64,000 bases of DNA. Source: Microbacterium sp. UFMG61 (GTDB lineage: Bacteria > Actinomycetota > Actinomycetes > Actinomycetales > Microbacteriaceae). This document shows, piece after piece, positions 15,564 through 24,100 of this stretch. The stretch lies in assembly GCF_015354505.1 (NCBI RefSeq), contig NZ_JACAFP010000004.1, forward strand, positions 1 to 64,000, given 5' to 3'. A model generated the notes under the pieces. It had not been told where the DNA came from. It worked only from the letters and a program-made list of their open reading frames with translations, and ran no database searches. A program made the translations under genes and the position numbers. Each line of letters begins with the position of its first letter. The first letter of the stretch is position 1.

Positions 15564-15656
15564 GAGGGCGGCACGCGCTGTGCACAGCCGACAAGGCTGC
15601 CCGCGTCGCTTCCCGTTTCATTGGCATGACCTGCCAGCTTGACGAAAGGCTCCCCC

Positions 15657-18383
15657 GTGACTGTGCACGACCAGGATCCGTATTCCCAGGGCCCGCTCGA
15701 CAGCGATCCGGATGAGACGGGCGAGTGGCAGCAGTCGCTCGACGAGCTCGTCGAGGCGAAGGGCCACGGTCGTGGCCGCGAGATCATGCTCAGCCTGCTC
15801 AAGCGCTCGAAGGAGCTGCACCTGGGCGTGCCGATGGTCCCGACCACCGACTACATCAACACGATCGCCGCCGAGAACGAGCCCGAGTTCCCCGGCGACG
15901 AAGAGATCGAGCGCCGCTACCGCGCCTGGATCCGCTGGAACGCGGCCATCACGGTGCACCGCGCGCAGCGCCCCGGCATCGGCGTCGGCGGACACATCTC
16001 GACCTACGCGTCGTCGGCAGCTCTGTACGAGGTCGGCTTCAACCACTTCTTCAAGGGTGCCGACAACCCCGGCGGAGCAGACCAGATCTTCATCCAGGGT
16101 CACGCCTCCCCCGGAACCTATGCGCGCTCCTTCCTCGAAGGGCGCCTGAGCGAAGACCAGCTCGACGGCTTCCGTCAGGAGAAGTCGCACGCGCCGCACG
16201 GCATCCCGTCGTACCCGCACCCCCGTCTGATGCCGGAGTACTGGCAGTTCCCGACGGTCTCGATGGGTCTCGGCCCGATCAACGCCATCTACCAGGCGAT
16301 GTCGAACAAGTACCTCGAGAACCGCGGCATCAAGGACACGTCCCAGTCGCACGTCTGGGCGTTCCTCGGCGACGGCGAGATGGACGAGGTCGAGAGCCGC
16401 GGTCAGCTGCAGGTCGCAGCCAACGAGGGCCTCGACAACCTCACGTTCATCGTCAACTGCAACCTGCAGCGCCTCGACGGCCCGGTGCGTGGCAACGGCA
16501 AGATCGTCCAGGAGCTCGAGTCGTTCTTCCGCGGTGCGGGCTGGAACGTCATCAAGGTCGTCTGGGGTCGCGAGTGGGACGACCTGCTCGCCCGCGACAC
16601 CGAGGGCGCGCTGCTCAACCTCATGAATGTCACGCCCGACGGCGACTACCAGACGTACAAGGCCGAGTCCGGCGCGTATGTCCGTGAGCACTTCTTCGGC
16701 CGCGACGAGCGCACCGCAGCCCTCGTCAAGGACTATTCCGACGACGACATCTGGAACCTCAAGCGCGGTGGCCACGACTACCGCAAGGTCTACGCCGCGT
16801 TCAAGGCCGCGACCGAGCACAAGGGCAAGCCCACCGTCATCCTCGCGAAGACCGTCAAGGGCTACGGCCTCGGTCCGCACTTCGAGGGCCGCAACGCGAC
16901 CCACCAGATGAAGAAGATGACGCTGGACAACCTCAAGACGTTCCGCGACGCCATGCACATCCCGATCACGGATGCGCAGCTCGAGGAGAACCCGTACCTG
17001 CCCCCGTACTACAACCCGGGTCCCCAGGACGAGACGATCCAGTACATGCTCGAGCGCCGCCAGGCTCTCGGCGGCTACCTGCCGGAGCGCCGTTCCACGC
17101 ACGTCGGACTCTCGCTTCCCGATGACACCGCGTACGCGCTGCCCAAGAAGGGCTCCGGCACGCAGGAGATCGCCACGACCATGGCGTTCGTCCGTCTGCT
17201 GAAGGACCTGCTGCGTTCGAAGGACTTCGGGCACCGCATCGTCCCGATCATCCCCGACGAGGCTCGGACGTTCGGAATGGACGCGTACTTCCCGTCGGCG
17301 AAGATCTACAACCCCAACGGCCAGCACTACACGTCGGTCGACCGTGAGCTCCTCCTCGCCTACAAGGAGAGCCCGCAGGGTCAGATCGTGCACGTCGGCA
17401 TCAACGAGGCGGGCGCCCTCGCGGCGTTCACCGCGGCGGGTACGTCCTACGCCACGCACGGCGAGCCGCTGATCCCGATCTACCTCTTCTACTCGATGTT
17501 CGGGTTCCAGCGCACCGGCGACGCCCAGTGGGCCGCCGGTGACCAGATGGCCCGAGGGTTCATCATGGGCGCGACGGCGGGTCGCACCACCCTGACGGGT
17601 GAGGGCCTGCAGCACGCAGACGGCCACTCGCACCTGCTCGCCGCGACGAACCCCGCGACGATCTCGTACGACCCGGCATACGGCTACGAGATCGCTCACA
17701 TCATGCGCTCCGGTCTCGAGCGCATGTACGGCGGAAACCACGAAGACCCGAACGTCATGTACTACATCACGCTCTACAACGAGCCGATGGTGATGCCGGC
17801 CGAGCCGGAGAACGTCGACGTCGACGGCATCGTGCGCGGCATCCACCGCGTCTCGGTCGGCGAGGGCGATGGTCCCCGTGCCCAGCTGTTCGCCTCGGGT
17901 GTCGGACTCCCCTGGGCCCTCGAGGCGCAGCAGCTGCTGAAGAACGACTGGGGCGTGATCGCCGACGTCTGGTCGGTCACGTCCTGGACCGAGCTGCGCC
18001 GCGACGGGCTCGCCGCCGACGAGCACAACTTCCTGCACCCGGAGGAAGAGCCCCGCACCGCGTACCTCACGCAGAAGCTGCAGGGCGCCGAGGGCCCGGT
18101 CGTCGCGGTCAGCGACTTCATGCACGCGGTGCAGGACCAGATCCGTCCCTGGGTCCCGCAGCGTTTCGCGACGCTGGGTGCCGACGGCTTCGGATTCTCC
18201 GACACGCGTGCGGCTGCCCGCCGCTTCTTCAAGATCGACGGACCGTCGATCGTCGTCCGCACGCTGCAGTCGCTCGCCGAGGACGGGGTCGTCGACCGTT
18301 CCCTCGCCGCGCAGGCCATCCAGAAGTACAGCCTGCACGACGTGAACGCCGGCACCAGCGGCAACGCGGGCGGCGAAAGCTGA
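15657..18383 (+). CDS. aceE: Pyruvate dehydrogenase E1 component, homodimeric type
   Basis: AceE is the thiamine-diphosphate E1 that decarboxylates pyruvate and reductively acetylates the lipoyl domain of E2, feeding acetyl-CoA. The 908-residue length is typical of AceE in Actinobacteria. Visible features are [25 protein letters not shown], the ThDP motif [51 protein letters not shown] (GDG to NN-type), KTVKGYGLG, and the pyrimidine-domain segment [20 protein letters not shown] 15657 is chosen because AAAGG lies eight bases upstream; a TTG 18 bases earlier overlaps that site. E2/E3 genes are not nearby. The fasR-fab genes follow, linking acetyl-CoA supply to fatty-acid synthesis. Confidence 0.97.
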   Translation: MTVHDQDPYSQGPLDSDPDETGEWQQSLDELVEAKGHGRGREIMLSLLKRSKELHLGVPMVPTTDYINTIAAENEPEFPGDEEIERRYRAWIRWNAAITVHRAQRPGIGVGGHISTYASSAALYEVGFNHFFKGADNPGGADQIFIQGHASPGTYARSFLEGRLSEDQLDGFRQEKSHAPHGIPSYPHPRLMPEYWQFPTVSMGLGPINAIYQAMSNKYLENRGIKDTSQSHVWAFLGDGEMDEVESRGQLQVAANEGLDNLTFIVNCNLQRLDGPVRGNGKIVQELESFFRGAGWNVIKVVWGREWDDLLARDTEGALLNLMNVTPDGDYQTYKAESGAYVREHFFGRDERTAALVKDYSDDDIWNLKRGGHDYRKVYAAFKAATEHKGKPTVILAKTVKGYGLGPHFEGRNATHQMKKMTLDNLKTFRDAMHIPITDAQLEENPYLPPYYNPGPQDETIQYMLERRQALGGYLPERRSTHVGLSLPDDTAYALPKKGSGTQEIATTMAFVRLLKDLLRSKDFGHRIVPIIPDEARTFGMDAYFPSAKIYNPNGQHYTSVDRELLLAYKESPQGQIVHVGINEAGALAAFTAAGTSYATHGEPLIPIYLFYSMFGFQRTGDAQWAAGDQMARGFIMGATAGRTTLTGEGLQHADGHSHLLAATNPATISYDPAYGYEIAHIMRSGLERMYGGNHEDPNVMYYITLYNEPMVMPAEPENVDVDGIVRGIHRVSVGEGDGPRAQLFASGVGLPWALEAQQLLKNDWGVIADVWSVTSWTELRRDGLAADEHNFLHPEEEPRTAYLTQKLQGAEGPVVAVSDFMHAVQDQIRPWVPQRFATLGADGFGFSDTRAAARRFFKIDGPSIVVRTLQSLAEDGVVDRSLAAQAIQKYSLHDVNAGTSGNAGGES

Positions 18384-18390
18384 GCCATCG

Positions 18391-19617
18391 GTGACAGAGT
18401 CCTCTTCGCGCGGCATGGACAAGTCCGCCACGCTCACCTGGCTGCGCCGGATCTCCGGTGACATCGCCTCGGTGACGATCAAGCGCCTCGAGGACACCCT
18501 CCCGTGGTACGCCGACATGCCACCAGCCCGCCGCTCTGCGGTCGGGCTGGTGGCTCAGGCCGGCATCACCTCGTTCATCCAGTGGTACGAGGATCCGACC
18601 TCGACGCCCTGGATCGCCGCAGACATCTTCGCTGCGGCTCCGCGCGAGCTCCTGCGCAGCGTCAGCCTGCAGCAGACCCTCCAACTCATCCGTGTCACGG
18701 TCGAGGTGACGGAAGAGCGCGTGGCCGGTCGTGGCGAGGATCTCCGCGAGGCGATCCTGCTCTACTCGCGCGACGTCGCCTTCGCCGCCGCCGACGTGTA
18801 CGCCCGCGCGGCGGAGGCTCGCGGCCTGTGGGATGCACGTCTCGAAGCCCTCGTGGTCGACTCCATCCTCACCGGCGAAGCAGACGAAGAACTCCCTAGT
18901 CGCATCGCAGCACTCGGCTGGCACGGCCACGGCGAGGTGGCGGTACTGGTGGGTACGACTCCCCCGCAGTTCGATGTCGACCTGGTGCGCCGCACGGCGC
19001 GCAAGCTGTCCGTCGACGTGCTGATCGGTGTGCAGGGATCCCGACTCGTCCTGGTGATCGGCCGCGCACGTGCCGAGGGCCAGGAAGACGAAGAAGACGA
19101 TGACGAGCTCGGCTTCACCGAGATCGCCGCGCGGCTCGAGCCCTCGTTCGGCCCCGGCTATGTGGTGCTGGGCCCTGCTGTCGCAGCGCTCGTCGACGCG
19201 AGCCAGAGCGCACGCGCCGCTCTCGCGGGATTCGCCGTCGCTCGCGCCTGGCGCAGCGCGCCCCGCCCCGTCGAGGCCGACGACCTGCTGCCCGAGCGCG
19301 CTCTCGCGGGCGACCCGCTCGCCAAGCAGACGCTCATCGAGCGCATCTACCGCCCCCTCCAGGCGCACTCCACAGATCTCGTGACCACGCTGTGGAGCTA
19401 TCTCGACAACGGCCGCTCCCTCGAGGCGACGGCACGCGAGCTGTTCGTGCATCCGAACACGGTGCGCTATCGCCTCAAGCGCGTCAGCGAGGTGATCGGC
19501 TGGGATGCCACCGGTCCTCGCGAGGCCCTGATCCTTCAGACGGCACTCATCCTCGGATCCATCGGTGCCGCGGATCAGGTTCGTCGGCGACCGCCGCTCA
19601 GACGCACCCCGCGCTGA
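18391..19617 (+). CDS. fasR: PucR-family transcriptional regulator, FasR-like
   Basis: This is likely the activator of the downstream fatty-acid synthase genes. In Streptomyces a PucR-family protein named FasR is encoded immediately before fabD-fabH-acpP-fabF and activates them; the same gene order is seen here. The 408-residue protein has an N-terminal helical part, a central GGDEF-like CdaR region (about 165-290, including an acidic EGQEDEEDDDELG insertion), and a C-terminal PucR helix-turn-helix at about 345-385 (SLEATARELFVHPNTVRYRLKRVSEVIGWD). It starts with GTG seven bases after aceE, so the two may be cotranscribed. The FasR name rests on synteny and family. Confidence 0.82.
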   Translation: MTESSSRGMDKSATLTWLRRISGDIASVTIKRLEDTLPWYADMPPARRSAVGLVAQAGITSFIQWYEDPTSTPWIAADIFAAAPRELLRSVSLQQTLQLIRVTVEVTEERVAGRGEDLREAILLYSRDVAFAAADVYARAAEARGLWDARLEALVVDSILTGEADEELPSRIAALGWHGHGEVAVLVGTTPPQFDVDLVRRTARKLSVDVLIGVQGSRLVLVIGRARAEGQEDEEDDDELGFTEIAARLEPSFGPGYVVLGPAVAALVDASQSARAALAGFAVARAWRSAPRPVEADDLLPERALAGDPLAKQTLIERIYRPLQAHSTDLVTTLWSYLDNGRSLEATARELFVHPNTVRYRLKRVSEVIGWDATGPREALILQTALILGSIGAADQVRRRPPLRRTPR

Positions 19618-19702
19618 CCGAATTCGTGGGATCTGTACGCCACACACAAGCGATCTTCGGAATCTTGTGATGGATCATCCACCACTCTGCACGGATCGTT
19701 GG

Positions 19703-19708
19703 CAGACT
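19703..19708 (+). promoter_or_regulatory. -10-like hexamer before fabD
   Basis: CAGACT ends six bases before the fabD GTG, compatible with a leaderless fabD transcript. In the 97-base gap upstream, ACAAG and CTTGT (about 19645-19670) form a loose inverted repeat that could be a regulator site; the FasR operator cannot be identified by eye. Confidence 0.3.
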
Positions 19709-19714
19709 GGGGGT

Positions 19715-20635
19715 GTGATTGTCGTCGTATGCCCGGGACAGGGCTCGCAAACCCCCGGTTTCCTCTCTCCTTGGCTCGAGTTGGAGGGCGTCGCCGACAG
19801 CATCGCCGCCTACTCGGAGTCCGCCGGGGTCGATCTCGCACAGCATGGAACGGTGTCGGACGCCGACACGATCCGTGACACGCGCATCGCCCAGCCGCTG
19901 ATCGTCGCCGCGTCGCTCATCGCCGCGAACGCGCTCACGACACGCGGCGGACGCCGCGCCGACGGCGTCGCTGGTCACTCGGTCGGTGAGATCGCCGCGC
20001 TCGTGAGCAGTGGAGTGATCGATGCCGAGACCGGCATGCGCCTGGTCGGCATCCGTGGTCGTGCGATGGCGGATGCCGCGGCGCAGACCCCCACCGGTAT
20101 GAGCGCGGTCCTCGGCGGCGATGAGGAGACGATCCTCACGCGTCTGACCGAGCTCGGACTCTCGCCCGCCAACTACAACGGCGGCGGCCAGCTCGTCGTC
20201 GCCGGCGAACTCGCCGGACTCGACGCCCTGTCCAGCGAGCCGGTGAAGGGCACCCGCGTGATCCCGCTGCAGGTGGCCGGCGCGTTCCACACCTCGTACA
20301 TGGAATCGGCCGTGGCCGCCTTGCGTGACGCCGTCTCGACCGTCACGCCCGCGGACCCCGAGATCACATTGTGGACCAACCGCGACGGCTCCGTGGTCTC
20401 CGACGGTGCGCAGGCGCTGAGCTACCTCGTCGACCAGGTGTCCTCCCCTGTGCGCTGGGACCTCTGCATGGCCTCCTTCGCCGATCAGGGCATCACCGGC
20501 ATGATCGAGCTCGCTCCTGCCGGCGCCCTGACCGGCCTCGCGAAGCGCGGGCTGCGCGGTGTCCCGACCGTCGCCGTCAAGACCCCCGAAGACCTCGACG
20601 CAGCGGTCGCGCTGCTGAACGGAGAAGCAGCATGA
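19715..20635 (+). CDS. fabD: Malonyl-CoA:ACP transacylase
   Basis: FabD moves malonyl from CoA to acyl carrier protein, providing extender units for FAS-II. The 306-residue protein has PGQGSQ at 7-12, the nucleophile motif GHSVGE with Ser89, and the catalytic His192 in AGAFHTSYM. The conserved QVSSPVRW and a GALTGLAKR ending are also present. GTG 19715 starts the conserved IVVVCPGQGSQ strand directly; longer upstream frames overlap the intergenic region and are rejected. The stop overlaps the fabH start by four bases. Confidence 0.96.
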   Translation: MIVVVCPGQGSQTPGFLSPWLELEGVADSIAAYSESAGVDLAQHGTVSDADTIRDTRIAQPLIVAASLIAANALTTRGGRRADGVAGHSVGEIAALVSSGVIDAETGMRLVGIRGRAMADAAAQTPTGMSAVLGGDEETILTRLTELGLSPANYNGGGQLVVAGELAGLDALSSEPVKGTRVIPLQVAGAFHTSYMESAVAALRDAVSTVTPADPEITLWTNRDGSVVSDGAQALSYLVDQVSSPVRWDLCMASFADQGITGMIELAPAGALTGLAKRGLRGVPTVAVKTPEDLDAAVALLNGEAA

Positions 20636-21633
20636 CCGCCACCCTCACTCAGGTCTCCGGCCCCGCGTACACCCGTATCCTCTCGTACGGCGCCGCGCGC
20701 GGCGAGAACGCCGTCCCCAACGACGATCTCATCGGGCCGATCGACTCGAGCGACGAGTGGATCCGTCAGCGCACAGGGATCATCACCCGCGTGCGCGCCG
20801 ACAAGGGCACGGACGCCATCGACCTCGCCGCCCTCGCCGGTGCCGAGGCGATCGAGAAGGCCGGCATCCCCGCCGACCAGATCGACCTGGTCATCGTCGC
20901 CACGATCAGCAACCCCAAGCAGAGCCCCTCGGTGTCTGCGATCGTCGCCGACCGGGTCGGCGCGAACCCGGCAGCCGCCTACGACATCAATGCCGCGTGC
21001 GCGGGGTACGCCTACGCTGTGACCCAGGCCGATGCCCTCATCAGGGCGGGCGCAGCGCGATACGCGCTGGTGATCGGCGCCGAGAAGCTGTCCGACATCG
21101 TCGACCCGACCGACCGCAGCATCTCCTTCCTGCTCGGCGACGGAGCCGGTGCGGCTCTCATCGGTCCGAGCGACACGCCGGGGATCGCTCCCGCGGTCTG
21201 GGGATCCGACGGGTCGAAGGCCGACGCAGTCGGTATGAACGGCACGCTGACGGAGTTCCGTGACGGCGATGTGCCGTGGCCCACCCTGCGCCAGGAGGGC
21301 CAGACCGTCTTCCGCTGGGCCGTCTGGGAGATGGCGAAGGTCGCTCGCGAAGCGCTCGACCGTGCGGGTGTCCAGCCCGAGGACATCGCCGCGTTCATCC
21401 CCCACCAGGCGAACATGCGCATCATCGACGAGTTCGCGAAGCAGCTCAAGCTGCCCGAGACCACGGTCATCGCGCGTGACATCGAGACCACGGGCAACAC
21501 CTCGGCGGCGTCGATCCCCCTCGCCAGCCACCGCCTGATGGCGGAGCACCCCGAGCTCTCGGGCGGCCTCGCACTGCAGATCGGCTTCGGCGCGGGCCTC
21601 GTGTTCGCCGCCCAGGTCGTCGTCCTTCCCTGA
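20632..21633 (+). CDS. fabH: Beta-ketoacyl-ACP synthase III
   Basis: FabH catalyses the first condensation of FAS-II, joining an acyl-CoA primer (branched primers in Actinobacteria) to malonyl-ACP. The 333-residue protein carries the Cys-His-Asn triad: Cys123 in NAACAGYAYAV, His258 in FIPHQANMRII and Asn289 in TTGNTSAASIPLA. DEWIRQRTGI and LLGDGAGAALIG are further family motifs. ATG 20632 overlaps the fabD TGA. acpP follows after 68 bases with its own ribosome site. Confidence 0.96.
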   Translation: MTATLTQVSGPAYTRILSYGAARGENAVPNDDLIGPIDSSDEWIRQRTGIITRVRADKGTDAIDLAALAGAEAIEKAGIPADQIDLVIVATISNPKQSPSVSAIVADRVGANPAAAYDINAACAGYAYAVTQADALIRAGAARYALVIGAEKLSDIVDPTDRSISFLLGDGAGAALIGPSDTPGIAPAVWGSDGSKADAVGMNGTLTEFRDGDVPWPTLRQEGQTVFRWAVWEMAKVAREALDRAGVQPEDIAAFIPHQANMRIIDEFAKQLKLPETTVIARDIETTGNTSAASIPLASHRLMAEHPELSGGLALQIGFGAGLVFAAQVVVLP

Positions 21634-21701
21634 GAACGCGCCGACTTTCCCTAGACTGTTCCACGGTTCCGAATACAACCCGTAAGAAAGAGGAAGACCA
21701 C

Positions 21702-21950
21702 ATGGCTTTCACCAACGATGAGGTCCTCGCTGGCCTCGCAGAGCTGATCACCGACGAGACCGGCATCAACGCCTCCGAGGTCGCTCTCGAGAAGTCGTTC
21801 ACCGACGACCTCGACATCGACTCGATCTCGATGATGACGATCGTCGTCAACGCCGAGGAGAAGTTCGGCGTCACCATCCCCGACGACGAGGTCAAGAACC
21901 TCAAGACCGTCGGCGACGCCGTCTCCTTCATCGTCGCAGGCCAGGAGTAG
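21702..21950 (+). CDS. acpP: Acyl carrier protein
   Basis: The 82-residue ACP carries growing acyl chains on a phosphopantetheine arm attached to Ser41 in the DDLDIDSISMM motif (DSL/DSI box). Its four-helix acidic fold is evident from the composition. AGAGGAAG precedes the ATG by eight bases, a strong ribosome site suited to an abundant protein. A hairpin follows the stop and separates it from fabF. Confidence 0.97.
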   Translation: MAFTNDEVLAGLAELITDETGINASEVALEKSFTDDLDIDSISMMTIVVNAEEKFGVTIPDDEVKNLKTVGDAVSFIVAGQE

Positions 21951-21958
21951 TCCACGCA

Positions 21959-21993
21959 GGATGCCACCCCCGCCCTCGCGGGGCGTGGCATCC
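21959..21993 (+). terminator. Intercistronic hairpin after acpP
   Basis: A 15-pair stem with a single bulged base and a four-base CCTC loop starts eight bases after the acpP stop. There is no T tract. fabF follows in the same direction 48 bases later, so this is more likely a partial terminator or mRNA-stabilising hairpin keeping acpP transcript levels above fabF than an operon end. Confidence 0.65.
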
Positions 21994-22040
21994 TCCGCCT
22001 TGCCCGCCTTCTGCTCGACCCGCCTGACAAGGAACCACAC

Positions 22041-23279
22041 ATGACCAAGCGCATCGTCGTCACCGGCATCGGCGCCACGTCCGCCATCGGCGGGACAGCC
22101 CCCGAGAACTGGACCAACCTGCTCGCAGGACAGTCCGGAACCCGCCCCCTCGAACACGACTGGGTTCAGCAGTACGAGCTGCCCGTCACCTTCGCCGCAG
22201 AGGCGATCGTCCGCCCCGAAGAGGTCCTGCCCCGTCACGAGGCGAAGCGGCTCGATCCCTCCTCGCAGTTCGCGCTCATCGCGGCTCGCGAGGCATGGGC
22301 GGATGCAGGCTCCCCCGAGGTCGCCCCTGAGCGCCTCGGCGTCGACTTCGCCACCGGTATCGGCGGCCTCTGGACCCTCCTCGACGCGTGGGACACGCTG
22401 CGAGAGAAGGGGCCGCGCCGCGTGATGCCCCTCACCGTGCCGATGCTGATGCCGAACGCGGCAGCAGGCAATCTCTCGCTGCAGTTCCAGGCCCGCGCCT
22501 ACGCGCAGACCGTCGTCAGCGCGTGCGCCTCGAGCACCGAATCGATCATCCACGCCTTCCACCACCTGCAGGACGGTCTCGCCGACGTCGTCATCGCCGG
22601 TGGCACCGAGTCGGCCATCCACCCGATCACGATGGCGTCCTTCGCCTCCGCGCAGGCGCTGTCGCGCCGCAACGACGACCCTGCCACCGCCTCGCGTCCC
22701 GGCGCGATCGACCGCGACGGCTTCGTGATGGGCGAGGGTGCTGCTGCACTCATCCTCGAGACCGAGGAGCACGCCAGGGCTCGTGGCGCCAAGATCTACG
22801 GCTACGTGCTCGGCGGTGGAGTGACCGCTGACGCGTATCACATCACCGGCAACGACCCCGAGGGCAACGGCGCAGCACGCGCTGTGACGCAGGCGCTCGA
22901 AGAGGCCGGCATCACCGCCGACCAGGTTGCCCACATCAACGCGCACGCGACGTCGACCCCGGTCGGCGATCCCAACGAGTACGTCGCCCTGAAGAAGGTG
23001 TTCGGCGACCGGATCGACGAGATCCCCGTGTCGGCCACGAAGGCATCGACCGGACACCTGCTCGGCGGCACGGGCGCTCTCGAAGCGATCTTCTCGCTTC
23101 TCGCGCTTCGCGACCGCGTCGCTCCGCCGACCATCAACATGACCGAACCCGACCCCGCCGTGCCGTTCAAGCTCTCGGGCGAGGCGCAGCCTCTCGGCGA
23201 CGGGCAGCTGTACGCGATCAGCAACTCGTTCGGCTTCGGCGGGCACAACGCCGTCGCGGTCTTCGCGAGTGCCGACTGA
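22041..23279 (+). CDS. fabF: Beta-ketoacyl-ACP synthase II
   Basis: FabF elongates acyl-ACPs by condensation with malonyl-ACP. The 412-residue thiolase-fold protein has Cys162 in VVSACASSTES, His302 in NAHATSTPVGD and His339 in KASTGHLLGGTGALEA, the full Cys-His-His set. NSFGFGGHNAV lies near the C-terminus. It closes the fabD-fabH-acpP-fabF operon and is followed 13 bases later by a strong terminator. Dehydratase and enoyl reductase genes are not in the window; a fabG lies separately at about 36.1 kb. Confidence 0.97.
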   Translation: MTKRIVVTGIGATSAIGGTAPENWTNLLAGQSGTRPLEHDWVQQYELPVTFAAEAIVRPEEVLPRHEAKRLDPSSQFALIAAREAWADAGSPEVAPERLGVDFATGIGGLWTLLDAWDTLREKGPRRVMPLTVPMLMPNAAAGNLSLQFQARAYAQTVVSACASSTESIIHAFHHLQDGLADVVIAGGTESAIHPITMASFASAQALSRRNDDPATASRPGAIDRDGFVMGEGAAALILETEEHARARGAKIYGYVLGGGVTADAYHITGNDPEGNGAARAVTQALEEAGITADQVAHINAHATSTPVGDPNEYVALKKVFGDRIDEIPVSATKASTGHLLGGTGALEAIFSLLALRDRVAPPTINMTEPDPAVPFKLSGEAQPLGDGQLYAISNSFGFGGHNAVAVFASAD

Positions 23280-23292
23280 TACGCAGACACGA

Positions 23293-23328
23293 GAGAACGG
23301 CCCCCGGGTGATCCCGGGGGCCGTTCTC
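23293..23328 (+). terminator. Terminator of the fab operon
   Basis: A perfect 16-pair inverted repeat (23293-23308 with 23313-23328) with a TGAT loop follows the fabF stop by 13 bases and is followed by GTCTT. It also lies just beyond the convergent yczE gene end, so it may act in both directions. Confidence 0.88.
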
Positions 23329-23348
23329 GTCTTCCGACGCAGACGCGC

Positions 23349-24005
23349 CTATGCGCGAGAGAGCTGCTGCGAGCGAGCGGCGCGCAGACGGGTGGTCCAG
23401 GGCAGGAACCAGCCGACGAGAGGGCCGACCCCGAACGCGAAGAGCACCGTGCCCACGCCGACCGGACCGCCGAGCAGGAAGCCGATCAGAAGCACGCTGC
23501 CCTCGATGAGGGTGCGCACCAGCCAGACGGGACGGCCCGTGCGCGCCACGAGTCCGGTCATGAGGCCGTCCCGCGGTCCGGGGCCGAAGTCCGCGGCGAT
23601 GTACAGACCGGTCGCGAACGCGAGGAGCAGCAGGCCCGCCACGAACATGGGGGCGCCCACCCAGATCGACGGCGGTGCGGGGATCACGAAGAGGGCCACG
23701 TCGGCACTCGGCCCCACCAGCAGCGCATTCAGCAGCGTGCCCAGACCGACGCGCTGGCGGAGCGGGATCCACAGGAGCAGGACGATCACGGAGACGAGCA
23801 CAGTCACGACGCCGTAGCCGATTCCCGCCTGCCCGGAGATCCCCAGCGCGAGCACGTCCCACGGCGCGACACCGATGCCCCCACGCACCATCAGACCGAG
23901 CGCGACACCGTAGAGGAAGAGACCCACGAGCAACTGGACGATGCGCTCGACGATGTCACGCCGGCTGACGGCGGCGATCGGCAGGAAGACGGAACGGAGG
24001 TGCAT
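23349..24005 (-). CDS. YczE-like membrane protein
   Basis: This integral membrane protein of the YczE/YitT-like group has 218 residues and about five to six hydrophobic segments (for example IVQLLVGLFLYGVALGLMV, GIGYGVVTVLVSVIVLLLWI, APMFVAGLLLLAFATGLYIAADFG). The signature stretch FGPGPRDGLMTGL is characteristic. The ATG at 24005 begins MHLRSVFLPIAAVSRR before the first helix. It is divergent from a MocR-type regulator, a gene pair well known as yczE/yczR in Firmicutes and Actinobacteria. The transported substance is not established; a link to vitamin B6 metabolism has been suggested only from the regulator type. Confidence 0.88.
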   Translation of the reverse strand: MHLRSVFLPIAAVSRRDIVERIVQLLVGLFLYGVALGLMVRGGIGVAPWDVLALGISGQAGIGYGVVTVLVSVIVLLLWIPLRQRVGLGTLLNALLVGPSADVALFVIPAPPSIWVGAPMFVAGLLLLAFATGLYIAADFGPGPRDGLMTGLVARTGRPVWLVRTLIEGSVLLIGFLLGGPVGVGTVLFAFGVGPLVGWFLPWTTRLRAARSQQLSRA

Positions 24006-24055
24006 TGTTCCATCGTGGCGCTGCGCATCTCCATGACGCGGAGGCCAGTCGGAGA

Positions 24056-24084
24056 AAAGTGGCCTGCTGATAACGGTCCACTTT
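24056..24084. promoter_or_regulatory. Inverted repeat between yczE and the MocR gene, candidate operator
   Basis: AAAGTGG (24056-24062) and CCACTTT (24078-24084) form a perfect seven-base inverted repeat 15 bases apart. They lie where the -35 region of the MocR gene would be, given a CATGCT -10-like hexamer at 24089-24094 that ends six bases before its ATG. An overlapping GGCCA/TGGCC pair precedes it. Position and symmetry fit an operator for the divergent pair. Confidence 0.5.
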
Positions 24085-24100
24085 GCGGCATGCTGGAGAG

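Noticed and set aside
15618-18518. A 966-codon open frame antisense to aceE
   Set aside because: It mirrors the aceE codons, has no recognisable domain and no ribosome site, and follows from high GC at third codon positions. aceE on the plus strand has full family motifs.
21651-23246. Long minus-strand open frame across acpP and fabF
   Set aside because: It is antisense to two clear FAS-II genes and has Arg/Gly/Asp-biased composition typical of shadow frames.
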